Shown piece by piece: positions 7,989 through 15,457 of a stretch of 36,031 nucleotides of DNA. The position numbers and the translations under genes are program-made. The stretch is from DASYQV01 sp036005125 (GTDB lineage: Bacteria > Acidobacteriota > Vicinamibacteria > Vicinamibacterales > UBA2999): contig DASYQV010000002.1 of assembly GCA_036005125.1 (NCBI GenBank), positions 1 to 36,031 of the forward strand, in the 5' to 3' direction. The first letter of the stretch is position 1. Every line of letters begins with the position of its first letter. The notes beneath the pieces are model-generated. The model was not told where the DNA came from. It was given only the letters and a program-made list of their open reading frames with translations, and did not search any database.

Positions 7989-9368
7989 ATGAAGACAACG
8001 GTCGACACGATCGCGAACGCCGATGACCAGCTGAACCGCGCGATCGGCCTGAGCGGCGCGACCATGCTCGTGCTGGGCAGCGTGATCGGATCGGGCATCT
8101 TCCTCACCACCGGCATCATGATCGCGCAGCTCCCGTCGGTGACGCTGGTGCTCGCGGCGTGGGCCGTGGGCGGCCTGCTGGTGATGGCGGGCGGCTTGTC
8201 GTACGCGGAGATGGGCTCGATGTATCCGCGCTCGGGCGGCCCCTATGTCTTTCTCAGTGAAGCCTACGGTCCTGTGTGGGGATATCTCTACGGCTGGGCG
8301 TGTCTGCTCGTCATTCTCACCGGCAGCGTGGCGGCCGTTGCCGTAGGCTTTGCGGAGTATTTCAGCTACTTCGTGCCGGCGCTCGGCACCGGTCGCGTCG
8401 TGACGTCGATGGCGATGCCGTGGGGGACGTGGACCCTATCGGCCGGTCAGGTGGTCGCGGCCGCGTCCATCGTGCTCATCACCGCCATCAACTACGTGGG
8501 CGTCAAGAGTGGAAACGTGACGAACACCGTGCTGACCGCGATGAAGGTCGGGGCGCTGCTCGCCGTGCCGCTGCTCGCGTTGATCTACGCGCGGGTCGAT
8601 CCGGTGTTCGCGCCGATCGTGGCGCCAATCGCGCGTCCACTCGCGGCGTTCGGCGTGGCCATGATTGCCGTCATGTGGACGTATGAGGGATGGTATTACG
8701 TCGCATTCGCGGCGGGCGAGATCAAGGACGCTGCGCGCGTCGTGCCGCGCGCCCTGGTGATCGGGACCGTCTTATTGACGGTCATCTACCTCATTGTCAA
8801 TCTTGCCTACATGTGGTCGCTGACCGTCGAGGAAATGAGTGGCGTCACTCGCATCGCCGAGCGGGCCGTCTCGGCGCTCGTGGGTCCCGCGGGCGCCGGG
8901 CTGGTTGCGGGGACGGTGGTGGTCTCGACGTTTGGTTGCAACGTGGCCGGCGTCATCGCCTCGTCGCGTCTGTGTTTCGCGATGGCTGCCGATCGCCGGT
9001 TCTTCCCGGTTGCCGCGCGCGTTCATCCCGTATATCAAACGCCGCACGTTGCGCTCCTGCTGACGAGTCTCTGGTCGGCGCTGCTGACGCTGAGCGGTGG
9101 TTACGAAGCGCTCTTCACCTACGTGACGTTTGCGTCGGTCCTGTTCGGTGTGCTCGGGGGCATCTCGATTTTCGTGCTGCGCGTGAAGAAGCGCCATCAT
9201 CATCGGCCGTACCGGGCGTTCGGCTATCCGCTCGTGCCCGCGCTGTACGTGCTCGGCTCGTTCGCGCTCGTCTGGAATACGCTGATGGAACGGCCCGTCG
9301 AATCGCTGGCAGGCCTCAGCCTGGTCGCGCTCGGGTTGCCGTTTTATTCTTATTGGAGACGCAGCTGA
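7989..9368 (+). CDS. APC-superfamily amino acid permease
   Basis: This 459-residue inner-membrane transporter has about twelve hydrophobic segments. The family signature GSVIGSGIFLTTG lies in the first transmembrane helix (about residues 30-42). The second and third helices (WAVGGLLVMAGGLSYAEMGSMYPRSGGPYVFL, given here only by its position, about 57-90) carry the conserved YAE and P-x-GG-Y features of the amino acid-polyamine-organocation superfamily, closest in look to the LAT/y+LAT-like group. It would import or exchange amino acids using the proton or substrate gradient. ATG 7989 was preferred over an in-frame GTG at 7971. The gene diverges from the amidohydrolase. Uptake of amino acids released by that hydrolase is possible but only inferred from position. 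Confidence 0.88.
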   Translation: MKTTVDTIANADDQLNRAIGLSGATMLVLGSVIGSGIFLTTGIMIAQLPSVTLVLAAWAVGGLLVMAGGLSYAEMGSMYPRSGGPYVFLSEAYGPVWGYLYGWACLLVILTGSVAAVAVGFAEYFSYFVPALGTGRVVTSMAMPWGTWTLSAGQVVAAASIVLITAINYVGVKSGNVTNTVLTAMKVGALLAVPLLALIYARVDPVFAPIVAPIARPLAAFGVAMIAVMWTYEGWYYVAFAAGEIKDAARVVPRALVIGTVLLTVIYLIVNLAYMWSLTVEEMSGVTRIAERAVSALVGPAGAGLVAGTVVVSTFGCNVAGVIASSRLCFAMAADRRFFPVAARVHPVYQTPHVALLLTSLWSALLTLSGGYEALFTYVTFASVLFGVLGGISIFVLRVKKRHHHRPYRAFGYPLVPALYVLGSFALVWNTLMERPVESLAGLSLVALGLPFYSYWRRS

Positions 9369-9460
9369 CCAGCCAAGGACTCTGCCCGACTCTGCCCTTG
9401 ATATCCGGCCGAAGCCCTTGACTGGTAGACAGTGTCTGCTTTGGCGCGCTCCGCGCGCCG

Positions 9461-9519
9461 GGACCGCTATGCGGCCCGCAACGATTACAAAATTCGCGCA
9501 ACGAGGCGCATAGCGGTCC
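9461..9519. repeat. Perfect 13-bp inverted repeat upstream of panE-like gene
   Basis: GGACCGCTATGCG at 9461-9473 is matched by its exact complement, CGCATAGCGGTCC, at 9507-9519, with a 33-base loop. The right arm ends two bases before the ATG at 9522, and no clear Shine-Dalgarno is visible. The stem could control translation or bind a regulator, or it may be another REP-like palindrome. Confidence 0.8.
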
Positions 9520-9521
9520 AA

Positions 9522-10457
9522 ATGCGATTCGGGATTCTGGGTTCGGGCGCCGTCGGCGGGTACTACGGCGCCCTGCTGGCGCGGGCAGGACACGACGTCA
9601 CGTTCATCGCACGCGGTGCGAACCTCGACGCCATCCGCGAAAGGGGTCTCGAGATTCGAACTCCGCTTGGCGACTTCATCACCAGAGCCCGCGCAGAGGA
9701 AGACACCGCTCGCGTCGGCCGCGTCGACTGCGTCATCGTCGCGATCAAGAACTACGACAACCCGACAGCCCTGCCGGGACTGATACCGATGATGGGGCGG
9801 GCGACGGTCGTGCTCACGCTGCAGAACGGCGTGGACAGCGTGGACGATTGCGCCGCGGTCGTTGGCCGTGAGCTGGTGGTGGGCGGAGCCACGTACATTG
9901 CGACCGCGCTCGAAGCGCCCGGGCTCGTCGTGCAGACCGGAACGCTGCGGCGGATCGTGTTCGGCGAGGTTTTCGAGGCCGCGGGCCGCATCACGCCTCG
10001 CGTCGAGGCACTCCGGGATGCGCTCGCGGGCGCGGATATCGAGGTCGAGGCCGTGCCCGACGCTCGCGTCCCGCTCTGGGAGAAGTTCGTGTACCTGGCG
10101 CCGTTTGCGGCATTCACCGGCGCGGCGAGGCTGCCGATCGGCGGGCTCTGGGCGTTTCCGGAGATTCACGAGACCTTTTACGCGGCGGCCGAGGAGGTCC
10201 GGCGCGTGGCTAACGCCGAGGGTGTTGACGTTCCGGCAAACATCCGCGCGCGGGTCGAACGGTATCTGACCGCCCTGCCGCCGTCGACACGGTCGTCGCT
10301 GCTCATCGATCTGGAGCAGGGAAAACGTATCGAGGTCGAGGCCTTGCAGGGCTCGGTCGTCAGGCGTGGACGAAAGGCGAGCGTGCCTACGCCGATTCAC
10401 GCTGCGCTGTATGCGGTGCTGAAGCCCTATGAGAACGGCCCGATCGTGAAAGAATAG
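9522..10457 (+). CDS. panE: Ketopantoate reductase family protein (2-dehydropantoate 2-reductase)
   Basis: The protein has 311 residues. It opens with the Rossmann dinucleotide motif GILGSGAVGGYYG (about residues 4-16), as in NADPH-dependent 2-dehydropantoate 2-reductase. The C-terminal helical domain contains LWEKFVYLAPFAAFTGAAR, which holds the probable catalytic lysine, and IEVEALQGSVVRRG, matching the conserved glutamate region of PanE. The reaction is NADPH reduction of ketopantoate to pantoate on the coenzyme A pathway. Many genomes carry several paralogues with other 2-oxo acid substrates, and there are no other pantothenate genes here, so the exact substrate is uncertain. ATG 9522 was chosen because the Rossmann motif follows immediately; the frame is open 30 codons upstream over a palindrome. 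Confidence 0.82.
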   Translation: MRFGILGSGAVGGYYGALLARAGHDVTFIARGANLDAIRERGLEIRTPLGDFITRARAEEDTARVGRVDCVIVAIKNYDNPTALPGLIPMMGRATVVLTLQNGVDSVDDCAAVVGRELVVGGATYIATALEAPGLVVQTGTLRRIVFGEVFEAAGRITPRVEALRDALAGADIEVEAVPDARVPLWEKFVYLAPFAAFTGAARLPIGGLWAFPEIHETFYAAAEEVRRVANAEGVDVPANIRARVERYLTALPPSTRSSLLIDLEQGKRIEVEALQGSVVRRGRKASVPTPIHAALYAVLKPYENGPIVKE

Positions 10458-10460
10458 GGG

Positions 10461-10495
10461 ATTCACAGCGCGGGAACCAGAGCCGCGCTGTGAAT
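10461..10495 (+). terminator. Hairpin after panE-like gene
   Basis: ATTCACAGCGCGG (10461-10473) pairs exactly with CCGCGCTGTGAAT (10483-10495) around a nine-base loop, starting three bases after the panE-like stop. There is no following T-run, so rho-independent termination is only possible. It could equally be a REP-like palindrome. Confidence 0.5.
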
Positions 10496-10511
10496 AATCC
10501 TGTGTTTCTAA

Positions 10512-10572
10512 TGACACTGACGCGCTGGCAGTATTTGTTGGAAAAACCATAAAATCCAGCGCGTTAGTGTCA
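10512..10572. repeat. 17-bp imperfect palindrome, family TGACACT..CGCGCTGG, copy 1
   Basis: TGACACTGACGCGCTGG (10512-10528) pairs with CCAGCGCGTTAGTGTCA (10556-10572), one mismatch, around an AT-rich 27-base loop. The right arm runs into the AAGGAGG ribosome-binding site (10574-10580) of the rhodanese gene. A closely related palindrome with perfect 18-bp arms is at 13889-13934, so this is a repeated element and not a unique operator. Confidence 0.8.
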
Positions 10573-10586
10573 CAAGGAGGACGCGC

Positions 10587-11429
10587 ATGACGACGGTGGC
10601 CAGCGGATCTGAGGTGCTCGTCAACACCGACTGGGTCGTACAGCATCGCACGGATCCCAACGTACGCGTCGTCGAGGTCGACGTCGACACGGCGGCGTAC
10701 AACCAGGGTCACGTCCCTGGAGCCATCGGCTGGAACTGGACGACGGAGCTGTGCGATACGCTCGTCCGCGACATCGTTCCCAAGGCAAAGCTCGAGCAGT
10801 TGCTTGGCCGCTCGGGCGTCACGCCGCAGAGCACGATCGTGCTGTACGGCGACAACAACAACTGGTTTGCCGCATGGGCATTCTGGCAGCTCAAGATCTA
10901 CGGGCACCGCGACGTCCGGATCATGGACGGCGGTCGTAAGAAGTGGCTCGCCGAGGGGCGGGAGCTCGAGACCGAGACACCGCAACCCGCGGGGACGACC
11001 TACAAGGCCCAAGATCCCGACCTGTCCATCCGCGCGTTCCTGCAGGAAGTCCAGCGCGCGCTCGGCCGTCCGGAGACGGTGCTCGTCGACGTCCGCAGTC
11101 CCCAGGAGTTCACCGGCGAGATTCTCGCGCCGCCAGGACTGCCCGAGACGTGCCAGCGCGGCGGCCACATTCCAGGCGCCAAGAGCATCCCGTGGGCAAA
11201 GGCGTGCAACGAGGACGGCACGTTCAAGAGCGCATCCGAACTGTCATCGCTGTACGGCGCGCAGGAGGTCACGCCCGACCGCGACGTCATTGCCTACTGC
11301 CGGATCGGCGAGCGCTCGAGCCACACCTGGTTCGTGTTGAAGTACCTGCTCGGGTTCCCGCGCGTGAAGAACTACGATGGCTCGTGGACCGAATGGGGCA
11401 ATCTGGTCGGCGCCCCGGTGGAGCGATGA
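10587..11429 (+). CDS. sseA: Two-domain thiosulfate/3-mercaptopyruvate sulfurtransferase (rhodanese)
   Basis: This 280-residue protein has two rhodanese domains. The C-terminal one holds the active-site loop CRIGERSS, with catalytic Cys at about 238; this loop sequence is typical of thiosulfate sulfurtransferases of the CysA/SseA type. The N-terminal domain keeps the fold motifs (GHVPGAIGWNW about 41-51) but has aspartate in YGDNNNW where an active domain would have cysteine, the usual arrangement in tandem rhodaneses. It moves sulfane sulfur from thiosulfate or mercaptopyruvate to cyanide or thiol acceptors in the cytoplasm. The start ATG 10587 has a strong AAGGAGG ribosome-binding site at 10574-10580. 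Its stop overlaps the next ATG (ATGA, 11426-11429). The context with a TauE/SafE exporter points to detoxification or export of inorganic sulfur compounds. Confidence 0.92.
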   Translation: MTTVASGSEVLVNTDWVVQHRTDPNVRVVEVDVDTAAYNQGHVPGAIGWNWTTELCDTLVRDIVPKAKLEQLLGRSGVTPQSTIVLYGDNNNWFAAWAFWQLKIYGHRDVRIMDGGRKKWLAEGRELETETPQPAGTTYKAQDPDLSIRAFLQEVQRALGRPETVLVDVRSPQEFTGEILAPPGLPETCQRGGHIPGAKSIPWAKACNEDGTFKSASELSSLYGAQEVTPDRDVIAYCRIGERSSHTWFVLKYLLGFPRVKNYDGSWTEWGNLVGAPVER

Positions 11430-11650
11430 AGAGCGAAGAGTTCAGCGAACGCCGCGAGGAGCTGAACGGGTGGCCGATCAACATCGTGTCGTACCGGGTC
11501 GGCGATCGTTACTACTGCACGATCGATAACGTGGACCCCGGCGCGCGTTTCGCGCGCGCCGAGGGCGCCACCCGCGAGGAGGCCGAATCGACGGCGCTCG
11601 ACAAGGCGGCGCGCTATCTCGAGCAGACGCGCCGCTTCCCGACCGCGTGA
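11426..11650 (+). CDS. Small 74-residue conserved-looking protein in sulfur operon
   Basis: The gene starts at ATG 11426, overlapping the rhodanese stop by four bases (ATGA), and ends directly before the TauE/SafE ATG. The product is soluble and charged, with no cysteine motif or membrane segment. Residues 15-33 (GWPINIVSYRVGDRYYCTI) look like two beta strands, and 48-70 (ATREEAESTALDKAARYLEQT) looks like one amphipathic helix, a small beta-beta-alpha arrangement. I do not recognise a family. The tight coupling on both sides shows it is a real gene and suggests it works with the sulfur transfer or export proteins, but no function can be assigned. Confidence 0.8.
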   Translation: MKSEEFSERREELNGWPINIVSYRVGDRYYCTIDNVDPGARFARAEGATREEAESTALDKAARYLEQTRRFPTA

Positions 11651-12475
11651 ATGTCGCTCGTCACTCTCCTCGCGGTCATGCTGGCGGGGACCGCTGCCGG
11701 AGGCCTCGGCGCACTCCTCGGCCTGGGCGGCGGCGTCTTCCTCGTGCCCCTGCTGACGCTCGCGATGGGCGTGCCCATCCGCCAGGCGATCGGCACCAGC
11801 CTGCTGACTGTCATTGCGACGTCGAGCTCGGTGAGCGCCGGCACCGCAGGTCGTCGACTCATCAACATGCGGCTCGGGATGACGCTCGAGGTGGCCACCG
11901 CGGCGGGTGGCCTTGTCGGCGGCATTACCGCGCAGCTGCTCTCGCCGCAGACCCTCTACCTCGTGTTCGGCACGGTCCTGACGGTCGTCGCCGCCGTGAT
12001 GCTCTCCCGCCTCGATCGCCGTAACGTGATTCTGGATCCGGGGGCCGATCCCGGCCGCTACGGCGGCCGCTTCTACGACGAGGAGAGCGGCCGCGAGGTC
12101 GTCTACCGCGTACGTCGGATGCCGCTGGCGCTGGCCGGATCGTTCGTGGCGGGGAACATCTCGTCGCTGCTCGGGATCGGAGGCGGCGTCCTGAAGGTGC
12201 CGATGCTGAACGCGTGGTGCGGCGTGCCGCTGCGTGCCGCCGCGGCAACGAGCGCGTTCATGATCGGCGTCACGGCCGCGTCCGGCGCCATGATCTACTA
12301 CGGCCGCGGCGATGTCGCGCCCTCTCTGGCGGCCGCGGCTGTCCTCGGCGTTCAGATCGGGTCCCGGGGCGGAATGCACCTCGGCGCGGGTGTGAAGGCC
12401 CGCGGCCTCAAGCTGCTCATGGCCGCGGTGATGCTCGGCGTCGCGGTGCTGATGTTCGTGCGAGCCGCTCAATGA
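11651..12475 (+). CDS. TauE/SafE-family sulfite/organosulfur exporter
   Basis: This 274-residue integral membrane protein belongs to the TauE/SafE (TSUP) family, transporters implicated in export of sulfite, sulfoacetate and related anions. It shows about seven to eight hydrophobic segments and the duplicated glycine-rich family motif, GLGALLGLGGGVFLVPLL at about 18-35 and SLLGIGGGVLKVPML at about 176-190. The start abuts the previous stop codon. The last codons overlap the next gene by ATGA. Position behind a rhodanese suggests it exports sulfite made from thiosulfate. Substrate specificity is inferred from the operon and not visible in the sequence. Confidence 0.9.
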   Translation: MSLVTLLAVMLAGTAAGGLGALLGLGGGVFLVPLLTLAMGVPIRQAIGTSLLTVIATSSSVSAGTAGRRLINMRLGMTLEVATAAGGLVGGITAQLLSPQTLYLVFGTVLTVVAAVMLSRLDRRNVILDPGADPGRYGGRFYDEESGREVVYRVRRMPLALAGSFVAGNISSLLGIGGGVLKVPMLNAWCGVPLRAAAATSAFMIGVTAASGAMIYYGRGDVAPSLAAAAVLGVQIGSRGGMHLGAGVKARGLKLLMAAVMLGVAVLMFVRAAQ

Positions 12476-12762
12476 CGCCGGACGAGATGGAAGAACGCCT
12501 CGGGCGCATCCTCGGTCTCGGCACCATCATCAGCACCGTCATGTTCGGGGCGGGCCTCGCGCTCTGGTTGATCGCCGACGGTCGGCCGTTTGTCGATCGC
12601 CTCCTGAACGCCGGGATCATCGTGCTCATCGTCACGCCCGTGTCGCGCGTCATCGCCTCGACCGTTATCTACGTCGTACAGCGCGATCGGCACATGGTGC
12701 TGATGACGAGCCTTGTCCTGATGTCACTTGCGCTCAGCGTCGCAGTGGCTATGCAGCGTTGA
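12472..12762 (+). CDS. DUF1634 small membrane protein
   Basis: The 96-residue product has a short acidic N-terminus (TPDEMEERLGRILGLG) and three predicted membrane helices (about 15-38, 48-68 and 74-94). This is the layout of DUF1634 proteins, which are commonly encoded next to TauE/SafE exporters. The ATG overlaps the exporter stop codon (ATGA, 12472-12475), indicating translational coupling and probable partnership in the membrane. No enzymatic motif is present. It is the last gene of the rhodanese operon and is followed by two hairpins. Confidence 0.85.
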   Translation: MTPDEMEERLGRILGLGTIISTVMFGAGLALWLIADGRPFVDRLLNAGIIVLIVTPVSRVIASTVIYVVQRDRHMVLMTSLVLMSLALSVAVAMQR

Positions 12763-12775
12763 TGCTCGTCCGCAG

Positions 12776-12820
12776 GCCGCATCTTTAGATGCGGCACCGC
12801 GCCGGGTCTGAAGACCCGGC
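12776..12820. terminator. Two adjacent hairpins between convergent genes
   Basis: GCCGCATC-TTTA-GATGCGGC (12776-12795) and GCCGGGTC-TGAA-GACCCGGC (12801-12820) are two perfect eight-base-pair hairpins with four-base loops, in the 82-base gap between converging genes. Neither has a T-run. They may stop transcription from both sides, or be REP-type palindromes that tend to settle at such junctions. Confidence 0.6.
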
Positions 12821-12844
12821 CTACGTACACTCAATCGCGCGGAA

Positions 12845-13879
12845 TCAATCCAGCAACTCCGCAAACAACCCCACGGAGAGCGCGTAGTGATGCGCGCAGT
12901 TGTATCGAAGGATAGCGTCGTAGTTGGGGTAGACCAGAAAGAAGCGGTTTCCCGTCTGCACAAGACCCGCCTCGACATCGACCTCGGGTAACGGCCCACC
13001 GTCGACGCGCCGCACGCCGAAATTCTGCCACTCTTCGAGCGCGCGCCGCTCGGTCATGTCCCGCATGGCGTAGCAGCCGGAGGTTCGCGCGGGCACGCTC
13101 TCGCGTATGCGCGTGCGGGCCGGGGACGGGACCGTCACCTCGCGTCCCCACGTGCGCTCTCCGTCCCACCCGTTGGCTTTCAGATAGTTCGCGATCGAGG
13201 CGAGCACATCGGGGGTCGATCGCCAGATGTCGCGGCGCCCGTCCTTGTCGAAGTCGACCGCGTAGGCCAGATAGCTCGAGGGCATGAACTGTGGTTGCCC
13301 CATCGCGCCGGCCCAGGAGCCGGTCATCGTTTCCACGTCGATGTGGCCGCGCGCGACCATCGTCAGCGCGTCGAAGAGCTGTCTTCGGAAGAAGTCGGCA
13401 CGGCGAGGCTCCCACGCAAGCGTCGCGAGGGCGCGAAAGACGGGGGTGCGTCCGATGTTGCCGCCGAAGCGCGACTCGATGCCCCAGATGGCGAGCACCA
13501 CGCGCCGCTGCACGCCGAATGTGCTCTGGACGCGGTCGAGCAGCTCGCGGTCCTCGTGGGCGCGGGTCCGGCCGCGGCTGACGAGGACGGGCGTGACGAG
13601 ATTGTTGTAGTAGCGCTCGAACGTGATTGTGAGCTCCGCCTGGCTGCGATCGCTGGCGACGACGCGCGGAAGGGGCTCGAGGCCGATGAGCGCCTGATCG
13701 ATGAGGTCCTGGCCGTAGCCGCGCTCCCCGGCCTCTTTGATGAGCGCGCCGAGCCATTCCTCGAACGGCTGCTGAGCGGCGACCTGTGTGGGCTGCCCGG
13801 GGGTCTGCGTCGCAACACCGGCGGCGAAGGGGCTGAGCAGTCCGGCGAGCGCAATCAGGACAGACAGACCGACACGCAT
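12845..13879 (-). CDS. mltB: Lytic murein transglycosylase, MltB type (GH103)
   Basis: This enzyme cleaves the glycan strands of peptidoglycan between N-acetylmuramic acid and N-acetylglucosamine with formation of 1,6-anhydromuramic acid. The 344-residue protein starts with a signal peptide (about residues 1-23, hydrophobic core LSVLIALAGLLSPFAAGVA), so it acts in the periplasm. The family motif AIWGIESRFGG (about 130-140) contains the catalytic glutamate, about residue 135. GSWAGAMGQPQFMPSSYL and YAVDFDKDGRRDIW are conserved MltB/SltB motifs. There is no lipobox, so it is probably soluble like MltB homologues lacking the lipid anchor. ATG 13879 gives the signal peptide directly. It is followed by convergent hairpins, and its upstream region has a perfect palindrome. 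Confidence 0.93.
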   Translation of the reverse strand: MRVGLSVLIALAGLLSPFAAGVATQTPGQPTQVAAQQPFEEWLGALIKEAGERGYGQDLIDQALIGLEPLPRVVASDRSQAELTITFERYYNNLVTPVLVSRGRTRAHEDRELLDRVQSTFGVQRRVVLAIWGIESRFGGNIGRTPVFRALATLAWEPRRADFFRRQLFDALTMVARGHIDVETMTGSWAGAMGQPQFMPSSYLAYAVDFDKDGRRDIWRSTPDVLASIANYLKANGWDGERTWGREVTVPSPARTRIRESVPARTSGCYAMRDMTERRALEEWQNFGVRRVDGGPLPEVDVEAGLVQTGNRFFLVYPNYDAILRYNCAHHYALSVGLFAELLD

Positions 13880-13888
13880 GCGTCCATT

Positions 13889-13934
13889 GTGACACTACCG
13901 CGCTGGGTCTGTTCTGCCAGCGCGGTAGTGTCAC
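13889..13934. repeat. Perfect 18-bp palindrome, family GTGACACT..CGCGCTGG, copy 2
   Basis: GTGACACTACCGCGCTGG (13889-13906) is exactly complementary to 13917-13934, with a ten-base loop. The element lies just upstream of the transglycosylase start and resembles the palindrome at 10512-10572. Both sit close to gene starts, but the genes are on opposite strands, so a shared mobile or REP-like origin is more likely than a shared operator. Confidence 0.85.
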
Positions 13935-13991
13935 TAGAGATGGAGGTTCGTCACAGCGCGGCATTGGTTGCGGCGTCGCCGCGCTCTGGAA

Positions 13992-15017
13992 CTACTGAGG
14001 GCGGGTTGTGGTCGCCACATGTTCCCGCGTCATCCGTTGCATTTGATCGAGGATGTCGCGCAGGCGGCGCGCCTGCTGGAGCATACCGGCCAGTTCCTGC
14101 TGGATACCCGAACCGTGCTGCTCCCTGGCCAGCAGCTCGCACTGCCCGAGGATCGCCTGCACGGCGCCGTTCATGTCGTTCGCAAAGGCGAAGGTCAGCT
14201 CCGAGAGCTCGTTGGCCATCTGGTGGCGCACGAGCGCGTTGGCCATCCGCCGCGTGCCGTGCGCGAGGGCGAGCGCTTCAGCAACCGGTCTGAGCGTGTG
14301 CAGGTCGGCTTCGGAGAACGCGCCGGGGCGACGCGAAACGAGATTGAGCGTGCCGAGCGCCTCGCCTTCGAACATGAGCGGCACCAGAACGAACGAGGTG
14401 AAGCCTGCGGTCCGAATCACGTTCACGTCGAGATACGACGGCGCGAGCTCCGTGATGTTATCCACGACGCGTCCTTCGCGCGCGGCCACGACCTGGTCGA
14501 TGATCGTCGAGCCGCGCGGGAAGTGCAGGTCGGGCCGCGGGTGCGGCTCAGGTCCCTGCATGTCGATGCGTGCGGTGTAGGTGATATAGCCTTGCCGGTC
14601 CTCGGTGAGCAGGGCGAGGCCCACGCGGTCGCACGGAACGATCGCGTGGATACGTACTGCCAGCTCGAAGAGGCTTCGCGTGATGTCGGGCGAGCTGGCG
14701 AGCGTCCTGAGAAGGGCGTTGACCGCCTTGAGATAGTCGACTGTCTCGAGCGCGTCAATCCGCTGCCGATCGCGGGTCGCGGTGCGCCGCGACTCGCGCG
14801 CGAGATAGATGCTGCCGGCCACGGCCGCAACGAAGACGATCGGCCAGATCGTGACCAGCCGGCCGAGAAACGTATCGACGAGCTGCCGCGGCAGGAGCGC
14901 GAGCGCCACCTCGGTCAGCACCGCGACAAGGAGGACGATCCCAACGAACGGACGCAGATACGGCCTGCCGCGCGTCGGCGAGTCAGATGTCATACATGAG
15001 GATCCCGGAGGAGGCAT
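13992..15017 (-). CDS. Membrane GAF-domain protein with degenerate histidine-kinase helix
   Basis: The product (341 residues from an ATG at 15017; ATG 14993 is an equally plausible start) has two membrane helices (about 24-44 and 55-73), a coiled region, and a GAF sensory domain (about 108-255, with DRVGLALLTED and GFTSFVLVPLMFEGEALGTLNLV). A C-terminal helical segment (about 262-341) follows. That segment reads like a histidine-kinase dimerisation helix, but the phospho-acceptor histidine of the usual F-A-H-D motif is asparagine (FANDMN, about residue 280). No ATPase domain follows. It is therefore probably a signalling adaptor or a decayed kinase and not an active kinase. Ligand and partner are unknown. 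No response regulator is adjacent. Confidence 0.8.
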   Translation of the reverse strand: MPPPGSSCMTSDSPTRGRPYLRPFVGIVLLVAVLTEVALALLPRQLVDTFLGRLVTIWPIVFVAAVAGSIYLARESRRTATRDRQRIDALETVDYLKAVNALLRTLASSPDITRSLFELAVRIHAIVPCDRVGLALLTEDRQGYITYTARIDMQGPEPHPRPDLHFPRGSTIIDQVVAAREGRVVDNITELAPSYLDVNVIRTAGFTSFVLVPLMFEGEALGTLNLVSRRPGAFSEADLHTLRPVAEALALAHGTRRMANALVRHQMANELSELTFAFANDMNGAVQAILGQCELLAREQHGSGIQQELAGMLQQARRLRDILDQMQRMTREHVATTTRPQ

Positions 15018-15457
15018 GTCGGGATCGCGTGATAGCAGGCAGGCGGGGCCATCGCGCAGATAATCGAATATACCTTACCCGGGCATGCATTCTCTGCGGG
15101 GTGGACTCTTGTGGCGCTTCCGGATCGCTGGAGTCCCTTCGAGAGGTCGAGCTCGTGCGTTTGGTGATTCCAATGACTCCACCGATTCTACTGTCACGGG
15201 CCACCGAGGCACGGAGATCCTCAGGCTTACAAGGCCACTCGCCGGATGCCCTCCCGCAATACGACGCTATTGAAAATTGAGTAGCAAACCGACGGTAAGG
15301 TGCGTCACGCGCAAATACCTAAGCATCTGGGATGTGTGGAGCGCGTGAAATCGTTCGTAGGACGTTCGGCGCCTCCCGTGCCTCTGAGCCTCCGTGGCCC
15401 GTGTCACGAAAATCAGTTGAATCAGTTGAGTCGGTGGATTCAGCTGAATCACCAAAG
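15018..15457. other. 440-base intergenic region with scattered degenerate repeats
   Basis: I see no convincing gene here. Two segments are related in inverted orientation: CACGGGCCACCGAGGC (about 15196-15211), and its near complement GCCTCCGTGGCCCGTG (about 15388-15403). Positions 15410-15462 hold tandem copies around AATCAGTTGA and GATTCAGCTGA. The layout resembles the other degenerate arrays in this window and could form a large hairpin. The promoter of the GAF gene (minus) must lie near its right side of 15018. Nothing else is recognisable. Confidence 0.6.

Noticed and set aside
8772..11168. Minus-strand open frame of 798 codons
   Set aside because: It spans the permease, ketopantoate reductase and rhodanese genes antisense, with no recognisable protein sequence.
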